A stretch of 11,869 bases of DNA from a bacterium (lineage in GTDB: Bacteria > AUK180): contig JAUXGM010000066.1 of assembly GCA_030622125.1 (NCBI GenBank), positions 1-11,869 on the forward strand, read 5' to 3'. The notes under the pieces were generated by a model that was not told the DNA's origin, ran no database searches, and saw only the letters and a program-made list of their open reading frames with translations. This document shows, piece by piece, positions 5,723 to 11,869 of the stretch (positions are counted from its first letter, which is position 1; the number at the start of each line of letters is the position of its first letter). A program made the position numbers and the translations under genes.

Positions 5723-7285
5723 CTATTTCTCAACCACCTGTTTTATCGTATCTATGATCGTACCGTCACGGTATTCAATAAAGCCACAAATCTTATCTGT
5801 AAATTCAAACATCTTGGGATTGTTTGTGATAATTTCAACCTTTTCTCTTAATTGGTGAATATCTTTTATGGGAAGACCTTTTCCTTTAAGATTTTCCATC
5901 AGATCCTTCCTTCTTGGATTTATTGCTATTCCTCTTTCCGTAACAAGTATATCCACGGTTTCTCCCGGTGTAATAACAGTATTTACTTTATTTACAACCG
6001 TTGGGATCCTTGAGCGAAATGATGGAGCAACTATTATGGTAAGTTTCGCAGTAGCCGCAGTATCGGAATGCCCGCCCGATGCTCCCTGTGCATAGCCGTG
6101 AGAATCAACTAATACATTTACATTAAAGTCGGTATCAATCTCATAAGCAGCAAGAACAACAACATCAAGGTTATTTATTATTGCTCCACTGTTAAATGGG
6201 TTTGCATAAAAATCAGCATTTATCTCAATATGATCATCATTTTCAAGAAGGGATGAAACCACACCCTTATCAAAGCTCTGGACATCAAACATCTTTTTAA
6301 AAAGTCCTCTTTTATAGATATCAACGATATAACTTGAAATACCACCGATAGCATAAGAACCGATAACTTTTTTTTCCTCCATTATATCTGCAAGATACTT
6401 TGCTGTGGCAAGCGATGCACCGCCGGCACCTGTTTGAAAAGACATTCCCTCTCTGAAATAGCCGGAATTATAGATAACATTGGCAGCATTCTCTGCAATA
6501 ACAAGATCAACAGGGTTGTTTGTGAGTCGTGTGGAGTCGCTTCCAATCTTATCAGGATCACCCAATCTATCAATTTTAACAACATAATCTACTTGATATT
6601 GGGGGATTGAGATCGGTGTATTTGGATAATCAACAAGATTATCGGTTACGGCAATAACACAATTCGCATATTGAGCATCGACCATTGCATATCCAAGTGA
6701 ACCGCAAGCGGAAGGACCTCTTACTCCGTTGAGATTACCCTCTTTATCGGATGAAGGGGCACTGATAAATGCAACATCAATCTTGACCTCACCTGTCTTT
6801 ATTGCCCTTGCTCTTCCACCATGAGACCTGATTACAACCGGAATATCCATTTTGCCACGGCTGACAAATTTTCCTAATTCACCACGAAGTCCGGAAGTAA
6901 ATATTTTTTTGACAACACCTTTTTCAACATATTCATATAGATTTTGATGTGCCCTTGTTAAAGAACTTGAAAAGATGGTAAGATCTTTAAAGCCCATTTT
7001 ATCAAGTGTTTCCACGACCTTCATTAGTAAAAAATCACCACCTCTAAGATGATGATGAAATGAGATCGTATCACCGTTTTTCAAACCGGATCTTTCTATT
7101 GCCTTTTCAAGAGAACTTACGAGTTTATTTCTTTCTGGAAGATATGTTCTGATCTTAGTGGGCGTCAATCTTAAATCCTCTTTTTGTAGATTCTTTATTC
7201 TTTTAAAAGCTCCCTTATAGGGGATTAACTTACCTAAATTCTCAACATATTCGGGTATGTCTATGCCTAATTGATTTTTCATCAT
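5723..7285 (-). CDS. citF: Citrate lyase alpha subunit (citrate:acetyl-ACP transferase)
   Basis: The 520-aa protein matches CitF in length and motifs. CitF swaps the acetyl group on the CitD thiol for citrate, making citryl-ACP and acetate. Landmarks are SFHHHLRGGDFLLMKV (75-90), SHGGRARAIKTGEV (154-167), GVRGPSACGSLGYAMVDAQY (187-206), QTGAGGASLATAKYLA (284-299), DSHGYAQGASGGHSDTAATA (394-413) and TERGIAINPRR (449-459), all consistent with the family and its CoA-transferase-like fold. It is the last gene of the operon, 6 nt after citE. AGGAG lies 4 nt before the first ATG and 7 nt before a second ATG in tandem (7280-7282), so translation may start at Met2. The stop codon abuts the dispersed repeats; no terminator is visible. 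Confidence 0.95.
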   Translation of the reverse strand: MMKNQLGIDIPEYVENLGKLIPYKGAFKRIKNLQKEDLRLTPTKIRTYLPERNKLVSSLEKAIERSGLKNGDTISFHHHLRGGDFLLMKVVETLDKMGFKDLTIFSSSLTRAHQNLYEYVEKGVVKKIFTSGLRGELGKFVSRGKMDIPVVIRSHGGRARAIKTGEVKIDVAFISAPSSDKEGNLNGVRGPSACGSLGYAMVDAQYANCVIAVTDNLVDYPNTPISIPQYQVDYVVKIDRLGDPDKIGSDSTRLTNNPVDLVIAENAANVIYNSGYFREGMSFQTGAGGASLATAKYLADIMEEKKVIGSYAIGGISSYIVDIYKRGLFKKMFDVQSFDKGVVSSLLENDDHIEINADFYANPFNSGAIINNLDVVVLAAYEIDTDFNVNVLVDSHGYAQGASGGHSDTAATAKLTIIVAPSFRSRIPTVVNKVNTVITPGETVDILVTERGIAINPRRKDLMENLKGKGLPIKDIHQLREKVEIITNNPKMFEFTDKICGFIEYRDGTIIDTIKQVVEK

Positions 7286-7291
7286 TATCTC

Positions 7292-8167
7292 CTATTTTCC
7301 TAATTTAGAAATAGTAATGATCTTTTCAGCTCTTTTAACAACGGGCGGATCGATCATTTTTCCTCTTAAAGCAATAACTCCTTTTCCTTCTTTTAATCCC
7401 TTATCATAAGTCTCAATAACCTCCTGTGCCCATAATATTTCTTTTTCGGTCGGCGTAAAAATTTTATGGATCGGTTCAATTTGCCTTGGGTTGATCACTG
7501 CTTTTCCCGTAAAACCCAATTTTTTTATTAGCCTTGTTTCTTCAATCAGTCCATTTTTATCGTTGATATCTGCAAATATTGTATCAACTGCATCAATTCT
7601 TGCCGCTTTTGCCGCCATAACGATCCTTGATCTTGCCCAGAGGATCTCTTCACCTGATTTTGTCTTTGCAATACCCATATCCGCCGTTAGATCCTGTCCA
7701 CCAATAGTAATTGCATTAACCCTTACAGAAGATGTAGCGATTGAAAAAGCATTCTCAACACCGAGTGCGGTTTCTATCATAGGATGGATATTTATTGTTC
7801 CAATTGCAATTTCGTTCTCTTTTTCATATTTTCCTATCAATTTTGCAAGTTTATCTACATCTTCAGCTCTATTTGTTTTGGGCAGCCTTATTGCCTGTAA
7901 CTTCTTTGCTGCTATGATTTCTTTTACATCATCCTCAAAATACGGTGTATTTAATGGATTTACTCTAACGGTAATTTCAATGTTCTCATAAGCACGATAT
8001 TTTATCATATTTGAAACAAGATCCCTTGCAGAATCTTTTTCGGAATGTGGAACGGAATCTTCAAGATCAAATAAGACCGAATCTGCTCCGAAGATATCGG
8101 CAATTTGCAACATACCGGGGTTATTACCAGGAATATAAAGCATAGTTCTTCTAAGTCTAATTTCCAT
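7292..8167 (-). CDS. citE: Citrate lyase beta subunit (citryl-ACP lyase)
   Basis: The 291-aa protein is CitE, of the HpcH/HpaI aldolase superfamily. It cleaves citryl-ACP to oxaloacetate and acetyl-ACP. Motifs are LRRTMLYIPGNNPGML (5-20), ADSVLFDLEDSVP (28-40), VRVN with R68, the Mg-binding pair E132 (MIETALG) and D159 (GGQDLTADMG), and the C-terminal GKAVINPRQI (221-230). Length agrees with the family (about 290 aa). The first 11 nt of the gene overlap the end of citD, and GAGGAG inside citD serves as ribosome-binding site, so translation is likely coupled. Stand-alone CitE-like proteins can have other roles (malyl-CoA or citramalyl-CoA lyases), but tight linkage to citD and citF makes the lyase subunit call firm. 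Confidence 0.95.
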   Translation of the reverse strand: MEIRLRRTMLYIPGNNPGMLQIADIFGADSVLFDLEDSVPHSEKDSARDLVSNMIKYRAYENIEITVRVNPLNTPYFEDDVKEIIAAKKLQAIRLPKTNRAEDVDKLAKLIGKYEKENEIAIGTINIHPMIETALGVENAFSIATSSVRVNAITIGGQDLTADMGIAKTKSGEEILWARSRIVMAAKAARIDAVDTIFADINDKNGLIEETRLIKKLGFTGKAVINPRQIEPIHKIFTPTEKEILWAQEVIETYDKGLKEGKGVIALRGKMIDPPVVKRAEKIITISKLGK

Positions 8168-8426
8168 TTTTAGCTCCTCTCAATAACGCTGTCTTTAACC
8201 TTGCTTTAATAGTTAGGTTCATTGCCCCATTATCCTGGATCTTCACATAAACCCCGTTAATTTTTCTCATTTCTAATTCGTTTAAGATCAATGACCTTAT
8301 TTCCTCGGTATGTTGGGAACTGACAGAAGATTCAACTTCGATCTTTATTTCATTAAACGGTTCAACATAAACCATCAAATCACTTGATTCGAGGCTACCA
8401 GCTTGTGACTTTTTATTGATTTCCAT
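8157..8426 (-). CDS. citD: Citrate lyase gamma subunit (acyl carrier protein)
   Basis: The 89-aa protein is CitD, the carrier of the phosphoribosyl-dephospho-CoA prosthetic group. The diagnostic AGSLESSDLMV stretch (9-19) contains S14, equivalent to the modified serine (Ser14 in Klebsiella), and the C-terminal DNGAMNLTIKARLKTALLRG (64-83) is typical. It sits 27 nt after icd, with GAGGAA about 9 nt before the ATG, and overlaps citE. The carrier is useless without prosthetic-group synthesis (CitG), attachment (CitX) and acetylation (CitC). None of these is in the window, so they must lie elsewhere if the enzyme is active. Confidence 0.93.
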   Translation of the reverse strand: MEINKKSQAGSLESSDLMVYVEPFNEIKIEVESSVSSQHTEEIRSLILNELEMRKINGVYVKIQDNGAMNLTIKARLKTALLRGAKNGN

Positions 8427-8453
8427 AGATATAAATTCCTCTGTTCCAAATTC

Positions 8454-9704
8454 TTACTTTGTTTTTATATTTTCAATAATTTTATCGGCAAATTCGGAGC
8501 ACTTTACTTCTGTTGCTCCTTCCATTAATCTGGCAAAATCATAAGTTACGGTCTTATTTAAAATCGTTGCTTCAAATGCATTCTCAATAATTCTCCCAAC
8601 CTCTTTCCATCCCAGATGTTTAAGCATTAAGACAGATGACATAAGAATTGAACCGGGATTTACCTTGTCCTGCCCTGCATGCTTAGGTGCGGTTCCGTGA
8701 GTGGCTTCAAACAATGATATACCTGTTAAATAATTGATGTTACCACCTGGTGCTATACCAATTCCGCCAACCTCAGCCGCCATTGCATCCGAAGCATAAT
8801 CTCCGTTTAAATTCATTGTAGCAATAACATCGTATTCTGCCGGTCTTGTAAGAATTTGTTGTAAAAAGGCGTCAGCAATTACATCTTTGATAATTATTTC
8901 ATGTCCATTCTTTGGATTAATTATCTTCTGCCATGGTCCGGCATCAATTGTAGTACCGCTAAATTCCTCTTTTGCAACTTCGTACCCCCACTTTCTAAAT
9001 GCTCCTTCGGTAAATTTCATTATATTTCCTTTGTGGACAAGTGTAACTGATTTTCTGTTATTTTCAATGGCGTATTGAATTGCTGCCCTTACCAATCTTT
9101 TAGAACCGTCCTCAGAGATAGGTTTAATTCCAATACCGGAATCCTCTTTTATATCAATATCAAATTCGTCTTTTATGAATTTAATCATTTTCAATGCTTC
9201 ATCGCTACCATCTTTCCACTCTATACCGGCATAAACATCCTCAGTGTTTTCCCTGAAAACTACCATATCAACAAGTTCCGGATGTTTAACAGGGGATGGA
9301 ACACCCTTAAACCATCTTACCGGTCTTAGACATACATAGAGATCAAGTACTTGTCTTAATGTAACATTCAAACTTCTGAATCCACCACCAACCGGAGTAG
9401 TCAACGGTCCTTTTATTGAGACTTTATATTCTTTAATTGCCTCAATTGTTTCATTGGGAAGATATTCATTATAAATTTTATTTGCTTTTTCTCCCGCATA
9501 TATTTCCATCCATTCTATTTTTTTTTCACCGTCATAAGCTTTTTCTACGGCGGCATCCACTATTTTTATCATAGCCGGTGTTATATCCGTTCCAATACCA
9601 TCACCTTCTATAAAAGGTATAATGGGGTTGTTCGGCACATTTATTTTACCATTTTCAAAGATAATTTTTTTACCATTTTCGGGTATTTTATACTTGTATT
9701 CCAT
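8454..9704 (-). CDS. icd: Isocitrate dehydrogenase, NADP-type, homodimeric
   Basis: The 416-aa protein closely follows E. coli Icd (offset 3 residues). It interconverts isocitrate and 2-oxoglutarate plus CO2. Substrate-site motif RSLNVTLRQ (110-118) includes S111, equivalent to the Ser113 regulated by AceK in E. coli. Also present are [11 protein letters not shown] (121-131), [12 protein letters not shown] (152-163), [14 protein letters not shown] (223-236), [15 protein letters not shown] (300-314) and [19 protein letters not shown] (334-352). Coenzyme residues K341, V348, Y388 and R392 match the NADP set K344/V351/Y391/R395; Y345 of E. coli is replaced by H342. NADP use is therefore likely but not proven. 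It starts 2 nt after the acn stop codon, and its AAAGGAGA site lies inside the end of acn, so the two are translationally coupled. The pairing with citrate lyase allows a reductive role. Confidence 0.95.
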   Translation of the reverse strand: MEYKYKIPENGKKIIFENGKINVPNNPIIPFIEGDGIGTDITPAMIKIVDAAVEKAYDGEKKIEWMEIYAGEKANKIYNEYLPNETIEAIKEYKVSIKGPLTTPVGGGFRSLNVTLRQVLDLYVCLRPVRWFKGVPSPVKHPELVDMVVFRENTEDVYAGIEWKDGSDEALKMIKFIKDEFDIDIKEDSGIGIKPISEDGSKRLVRAAIQYAIENNRKSVTLVHKGNIMKFTEGAFRKWGYEVAKEEFSGTTIDAGPWQKIINPKNGHEIIIKDVIADAFLQQILTRPAEYDVIATMNLNGDYASDAMAAEVGGIGIAPGGNINYLTGISLFEATHGTAPKHAGQDKVNPGSILMSSVLMLKHLGWKEVGRIIENAFEATILNKTVTYDFARLMEGATEVKCSEFADKIIENIKTK

Positions 9705-9706
9705 AA

Positions 9707-11641
9707 TTATTCTCCTTTATTATGTTTTTTTACAAATTGAAGTTTTCCACCCTCTTTCAGTATTGCTACTTGATTTGTTGTGAGGGTATGGATAAGCTCA
9801 TATTCCTTGCCTTTTGTCAGATTTTTCATCTTTATGGGCTGCTCATTAAGGTTAGCAACATCTATCTCAAGTCCGTCATCTTGATCAATGGTATCATAGT
9901 CGGCTTTATTTTTAAATTCAAGCGGAACTATACCGAAATTGATAAGATTTGCAAGATGAATTCTTGAAAAAGATTTTACAACAACCGCTTTAATGCCGAG
10001 GTATGACGGTGCAATTGCAGCGTGTTCTCTTGAAGAACCCTGACCATAGTTTTCTCCGCCAACAATAAATCCGCCTTTCTTTTCCATTGCTCTATCATAA
10101 AATTTTTCATCAAGCACCCTGAATACAAATTTTGATATTTCCGGAATATTTGATCTGAACGGAAGTATCTGAGCACCAGCAGGCATAATATGATCTGTTG
10201 TAATATCATCACCTACTTTTATTAATACTTCACCGACAAGTTTATCGGACAAAGCATCTTTTAATGGTAACGGTTTGATATTCGGTCCTTTTACAATTTT
10301 AACTTTTTGTGCCTCTTCAATCGGTAACGGTGGAATGATCATTGAATCATCTATAATGAATTTCTTCGGTAATTTGACCTTGAACGGCTTTATGCCCAAT
10401 TTTCTCGGATCAGTTAGTTTTCCAGTAAGCATACATGCTGCGGCAACCTCGGGAGATGTCAGATAAACACTCGCAGATTTTGTTCCGCATCTGCCTAAAA
10501 AATTTCTATTGAATGTTCGGACAGATATCTCATCACTACCGGGTGCAAATCCCATTCCAATACAGGGACCGCAAGCAGATTCAAGTATTCTAACACCCGC
10601 TTTAACAAATGATTTGATCCAGCCTTCTTCTGAAAGTTGCGCTAATATTTGTCTTGAACCGGGTAATAATCCCGCACTGATATGGACAGCAACCTTTTTG
10701 CCTTCAAGCATCTTTGCTACTGTTACAATGTCAGAATAAGAAGAGTTGGTACAGGAGCCTACAATAACTTGATCAACCGTTTGCCCTTCGACTTCGGAGA
10801 TCGGGGCAATATTACCGGGTGAATGAGGTTTTGCGACCATCGGTTCTATCTTGGACAGATCAACATCAACTGTTTCATCATAAGAAGCTTCGGAATCGGC
10901 ACCCAGGTTTATCCAATCTTTTTCTCTTCCCTGCTTTTTTAAATATTCAAGTGTGATCTTATCAGATGGGAAAATAGATGTAGTAAGTCCCATCTCCGTT
11001 CCCATATTGGTAATTGTTGCTCTTTGCGGAACATTAAGCGTTTTTAATCCTTCGCCGGTATATTCAAATACCTTGCCCCTGCCTCCTTTTACACCATATT
11101 TACTTAAAAGATAAAGTGCAACATCCTTTGCACCGACAAAGGGTTGTAACTTACCCGTAAGATGAATATTGACAATCTCCGGCATCTTAATGGAATAGGG
11201 TTGACCCGCCATTGCAAGAGTAACATCTAAACCACCGGCACCAATTGCGATCATTCCCATTCCTCCACCTGTCGGTGTATGGGAATCGGAACCGATCAAT
11301 GTTTTTCCCGGCACATCAAATCGTTCCAAATTTACCTGATGGCATATTCCGTTTCCGGGTCTGGAATAGTAAATGCCATACTTTTTAGCAATACTTCTCA
11401 GATACTTGTGGTCATCTTGATTCTTGAAATCAGCTTGAAGCATATTGTGATCCGCATAACTTGTGGCTCTCTCCGCTTTCACTCTGTTCAAACCAAGAGT
11501 TTCAAATTCAAGATACGCCATTGTACCGGTTGCATCCTGTGTTAAAGTGTGATCAATTTTAATAGAGATCGGTTTTCCAACCTCCATTTCACCTTTAACA
11601 AGATGGGTTTTTAAAATCTTTCTTGTAAGATTATTACCCAT
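9707..11641 (-). CDS. acn: Aconitate hydratase (short, Aquifex-type aconitase)
   Basis: The 644-aa aconitase matches the short type (TIGR01342-like, about 640-660 aa) rather than AcnA or AcnB of E. coli (about 890 and 865 aa). It interconverts citrate and isocitrate through cis-aconitate with a [4Fe-4S] cluster. Cluster ligands are C297 ([12 protein letters not shown]) and C357/C360 ([11 protein letters not shown]). Active-site motifs include [14 protein letters not shown] (117-130) and the swivel-domain [20 protein letters not shown] (528-547) with S537/R538. [10 protein letters not shown] (482-491) opens the swivel domain. AGGAGG lies 5 nt before the ATG, a very strong site. It is the first gene of the acn-icd-citDEF operon, expressed from the 11696-11723 promoter. 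The exposed cluster fits an anaerobic lifestyle. Confidence 0.95.
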   Translation of the reverse strand: MGNNLTRKILKTHLVKGEMEVGKPISIKIDHTLTQDATGTMAYLEFETLGLNRVKAERATSYADHNMLQADFKNQDDHKYLRSIAKKYGIYYSRPGNGICHQVNLERFDVPGKTLIGSDSHTPTGGGMGMIAIGAGGLDVTLAMAGQPYSIKMPEIVNIHLTGKLQPFVGAKDVALYLLSKYGVKGGRGKVFEYTGEGLKTLNVPQRATITNMGTEMGLTTSIFPSDKITLEYLKKQGREKDWINLGADSEASYDETVDVDLSKIEPMVAKPHSPGNIAPISEVEGQTVDQVIVGSCTNSSYSDIVTVAKMLEGKKVAVHISAGLLPGSRQILAQLSEEGWIKSFVKAGVRILESACGPCIGMGFAPGSDEISVRTFNRNFLGRCGTKSASVYLTSPEVAAACMLTGKLTDPRKLGIKPFKVKLPKKFIIDDSMIIPPLPIEEAQKVKIVKGPNIKPLPLKDALSDKLVGEVLIKVGDDITTDHIMPAGAQILPFRSNIPEISKFVFRVLDEKFYDRAMEKKGGFIVGGENYGQGSSREHAAIAPSYLGIKAVVVKSFSRIHLANLINFGIVPLEFKNKADYDTIDQDDGLEIDVANLNEQPIKMKNLTKGKEYELIHTLTTNQVAILKEGGKLQFVKKHNKGE

Positions 11642-11670
11642 AAAATCCTCCTATTAAAAAAAATAACGCA

Positions 11671-11690
11671 TTATTTAATTACTTAAATAA
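11671..11690. promoter_or_regulatory. Perfect 8-4-8 palindrome at the acn transcription start (candidate operator)
   Basis: TTATTTAA (11671-11678), four central bases, then TTAAATAA (11683-11690) form a perfect inverted repeat. It covers the predicted acn start of transcription (near 11689) and the early leader. A second palindrome, AAATAA-CGCA-TTATTT (11661-11676), overlaps it. A repressor site or a leader hairpin is possible, but the A/T-only composition makes chance symmetry fairly likely. Confidence 0.35.
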
Positions 11691-11695
11691 ATTCA

Positions 11696-11723
11696 ATTAT
11701 AACAAAAATATTTTGGATGTCAA
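11696..11723 (-). promoter_or_regulatory. Consensus sigma70 promoter of the acn-icd-citDEF operon
   Basis: On the minus strand, TTGACA (11718-11723) and TATAAT (11696-11701) both match consensus perfectly with a 16-bp spacer, and TGT before the -10 adds an extended -10 form. The predicted start near 11689 gives a leader of about 48 nt. The long A/T tract upstream (11724-11760) could act as an UP element. No internal promoter is evident in the operon. Confidence 0.75.
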
Positions 11724-11763
11724 GCAAAAAATAAAAAAAAAATAAAAAAATAAAAAATACCTC

Positions 11764-11792
11764 TTGATTTATATTTATTTTTTTGATACAAT
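11764..11792 (+). promoter_or_regulatory. Divergent promoter for the gene at 11798
   Basis: TTGATT (11764-11769), a 17-bp spacer and TACAAT (11787-11792), preceded by TGA, form an extended -10 promoter. The -10 box ends 5 nt before the ATG at 11798, so transcription would begin at or next to the start codon. It is divergent from the acn promoter, with 40 bp between their -35 boxes. Confidence 0.55.
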
Positions 11793-11797
11793 AAAAA

Positions 11798-11869
11798 ATG
11801 AAAATAAACGATATTATTTACATTGTTCCCAAAGATACTAAATATCAGGCAATCTTTCATTCAGTTGTA
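11798..11869 (+). CDS. N-terminal fragment of an unrecognised protein
   Basis: ATG at 11798 opens 24 codons that run off the window (MKINDIIYIVPKDTKYQAIF, then HSVV). I do not recognise the family. The fragment shows a hydrophobic strand (IIYIV) after a charged start, has no signal peptide, and looks cytosolic. There is no Shine-Dalgarno, and the promoter geometry suggests a leaderless message. Further in-frame starts cannot be judged because the gene is cut. Divergence from the acn operon leaves open a regulatory link, but nothing in the fragment shows one. Confidence 0.5.
   Translation, partial: MKINDIIYIVPKDTKYQAIFHSVV

Noticed and set aside
5346-5858. 170-aa open frame on the + strand between glgP and citF
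   Set aside because: It is a translation of heptamer arrays and repeat blocks, and its 3' part is antisense to the citF coding region. The low-complexity hydrophobic product has no domain.
7491-7991. 166-aa open frame antisense to citE
   Set aside because: It is a shadow frame of a well-conserved enzyme gene, without its own start signals or domain.
5723-8426. ATP citrate lyase, as in the classical reductive TCA cycle
   Set aside because: The three proteins match CitD, CitE and CitF in size and motifs. No succinyl-CoA synthetase-like grasp domain or citrate synthase-like domain of ATP citrate lyase is present.
11642-11690. Riboswitch in the acn leader
   Set aside because: The leader is about 48 nt, almost all A/T, and too short and unstructured for a known aptamer; only simple palindromes are present.

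Overview
The window comes from an AT-rich bacterium, most likely an anaerobic, uncultured lineage. Evidence for this is protein-coding DNA of moderate to low GC, bacterial sigma70-type promoters, Shine-Dalgarno sites, two tRNAs without an encoded CCA end, an oxygen-sensitive [4Fe-4S] aconitase of the short (about 640 aa) type, and a CoA-type citrate lyase. I cannot name the phylum from the sequence; candidate phyla of the Cloacimonadota or WOR-3 kind are only a guess.

Left part (1-3190, + strand). The window opens with the last 83 codons of a protein that resembles the PF13200 (DUF4015) putative glycoside hydrolases. A repeat-filled spacer (about 230-610) follows, then a CPBP (CAAX-like) membrane protease gene (619-1329), a second repeat patch (1330-1397), a very good extended -10 promoter, and a 569-aa membrane protein. 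That protein has the architecture of a sensor histidine kinase, but its phospho-acceptor His and its ATP-binding glycine boxes are gone.

Middle (3203-5722, - strand). Two tRNA genes lie 4 nt apart: tRNA-Ser(CGA) and an unusual tRNA-Arg with anticodon GCG. Upstream of them is a short-form alpha-glucan phosphorylase with its own promoter. A 0.55-kb non-coding stretch follows, filled with several repeat families.

Right part (5723-11723, - strand). One compact operon, transcribed acn - icd - citD - citE - citF from a consensus promoter at 11696-11723, encodes aconitase, NADP-type isocitrate dehydrogenase and the three structural subunits of citrate lyase. The five products link 2-oxoglutarate, isocitrate, citrate, and oxaloacetate plus acetate. 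There is no citrate transporter and no citC, citX or citG. The set therefore looks more like a central-carbon module (citrate cleavage joined to the 2-oxoglutarate arm) than a citrate-uptake fermentation operon. A divergent, apparently leaderless gene begins at 11798 and leaves the window.

The least explained structure is the repeat system. A composite element with blocks C-B-A-A at 277-490 reappears as its inverted mirror A-A-B-C at 5463-5718, so the 5 kb between them is bracketed by an inverted pair. The A/B junction forms a long palindrome of the GGGACA...TGTCCC type. Heptamer tandem arrays and TGTCATTCTGAG-type repeats are layered around it. No transposase gene is present, so any mobilising enzyme must act in trans. 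The other leading candidates for new biology are the citrate-cleavage operon, the pseudo-histidine kinase and the GCG tRNA-Arg.
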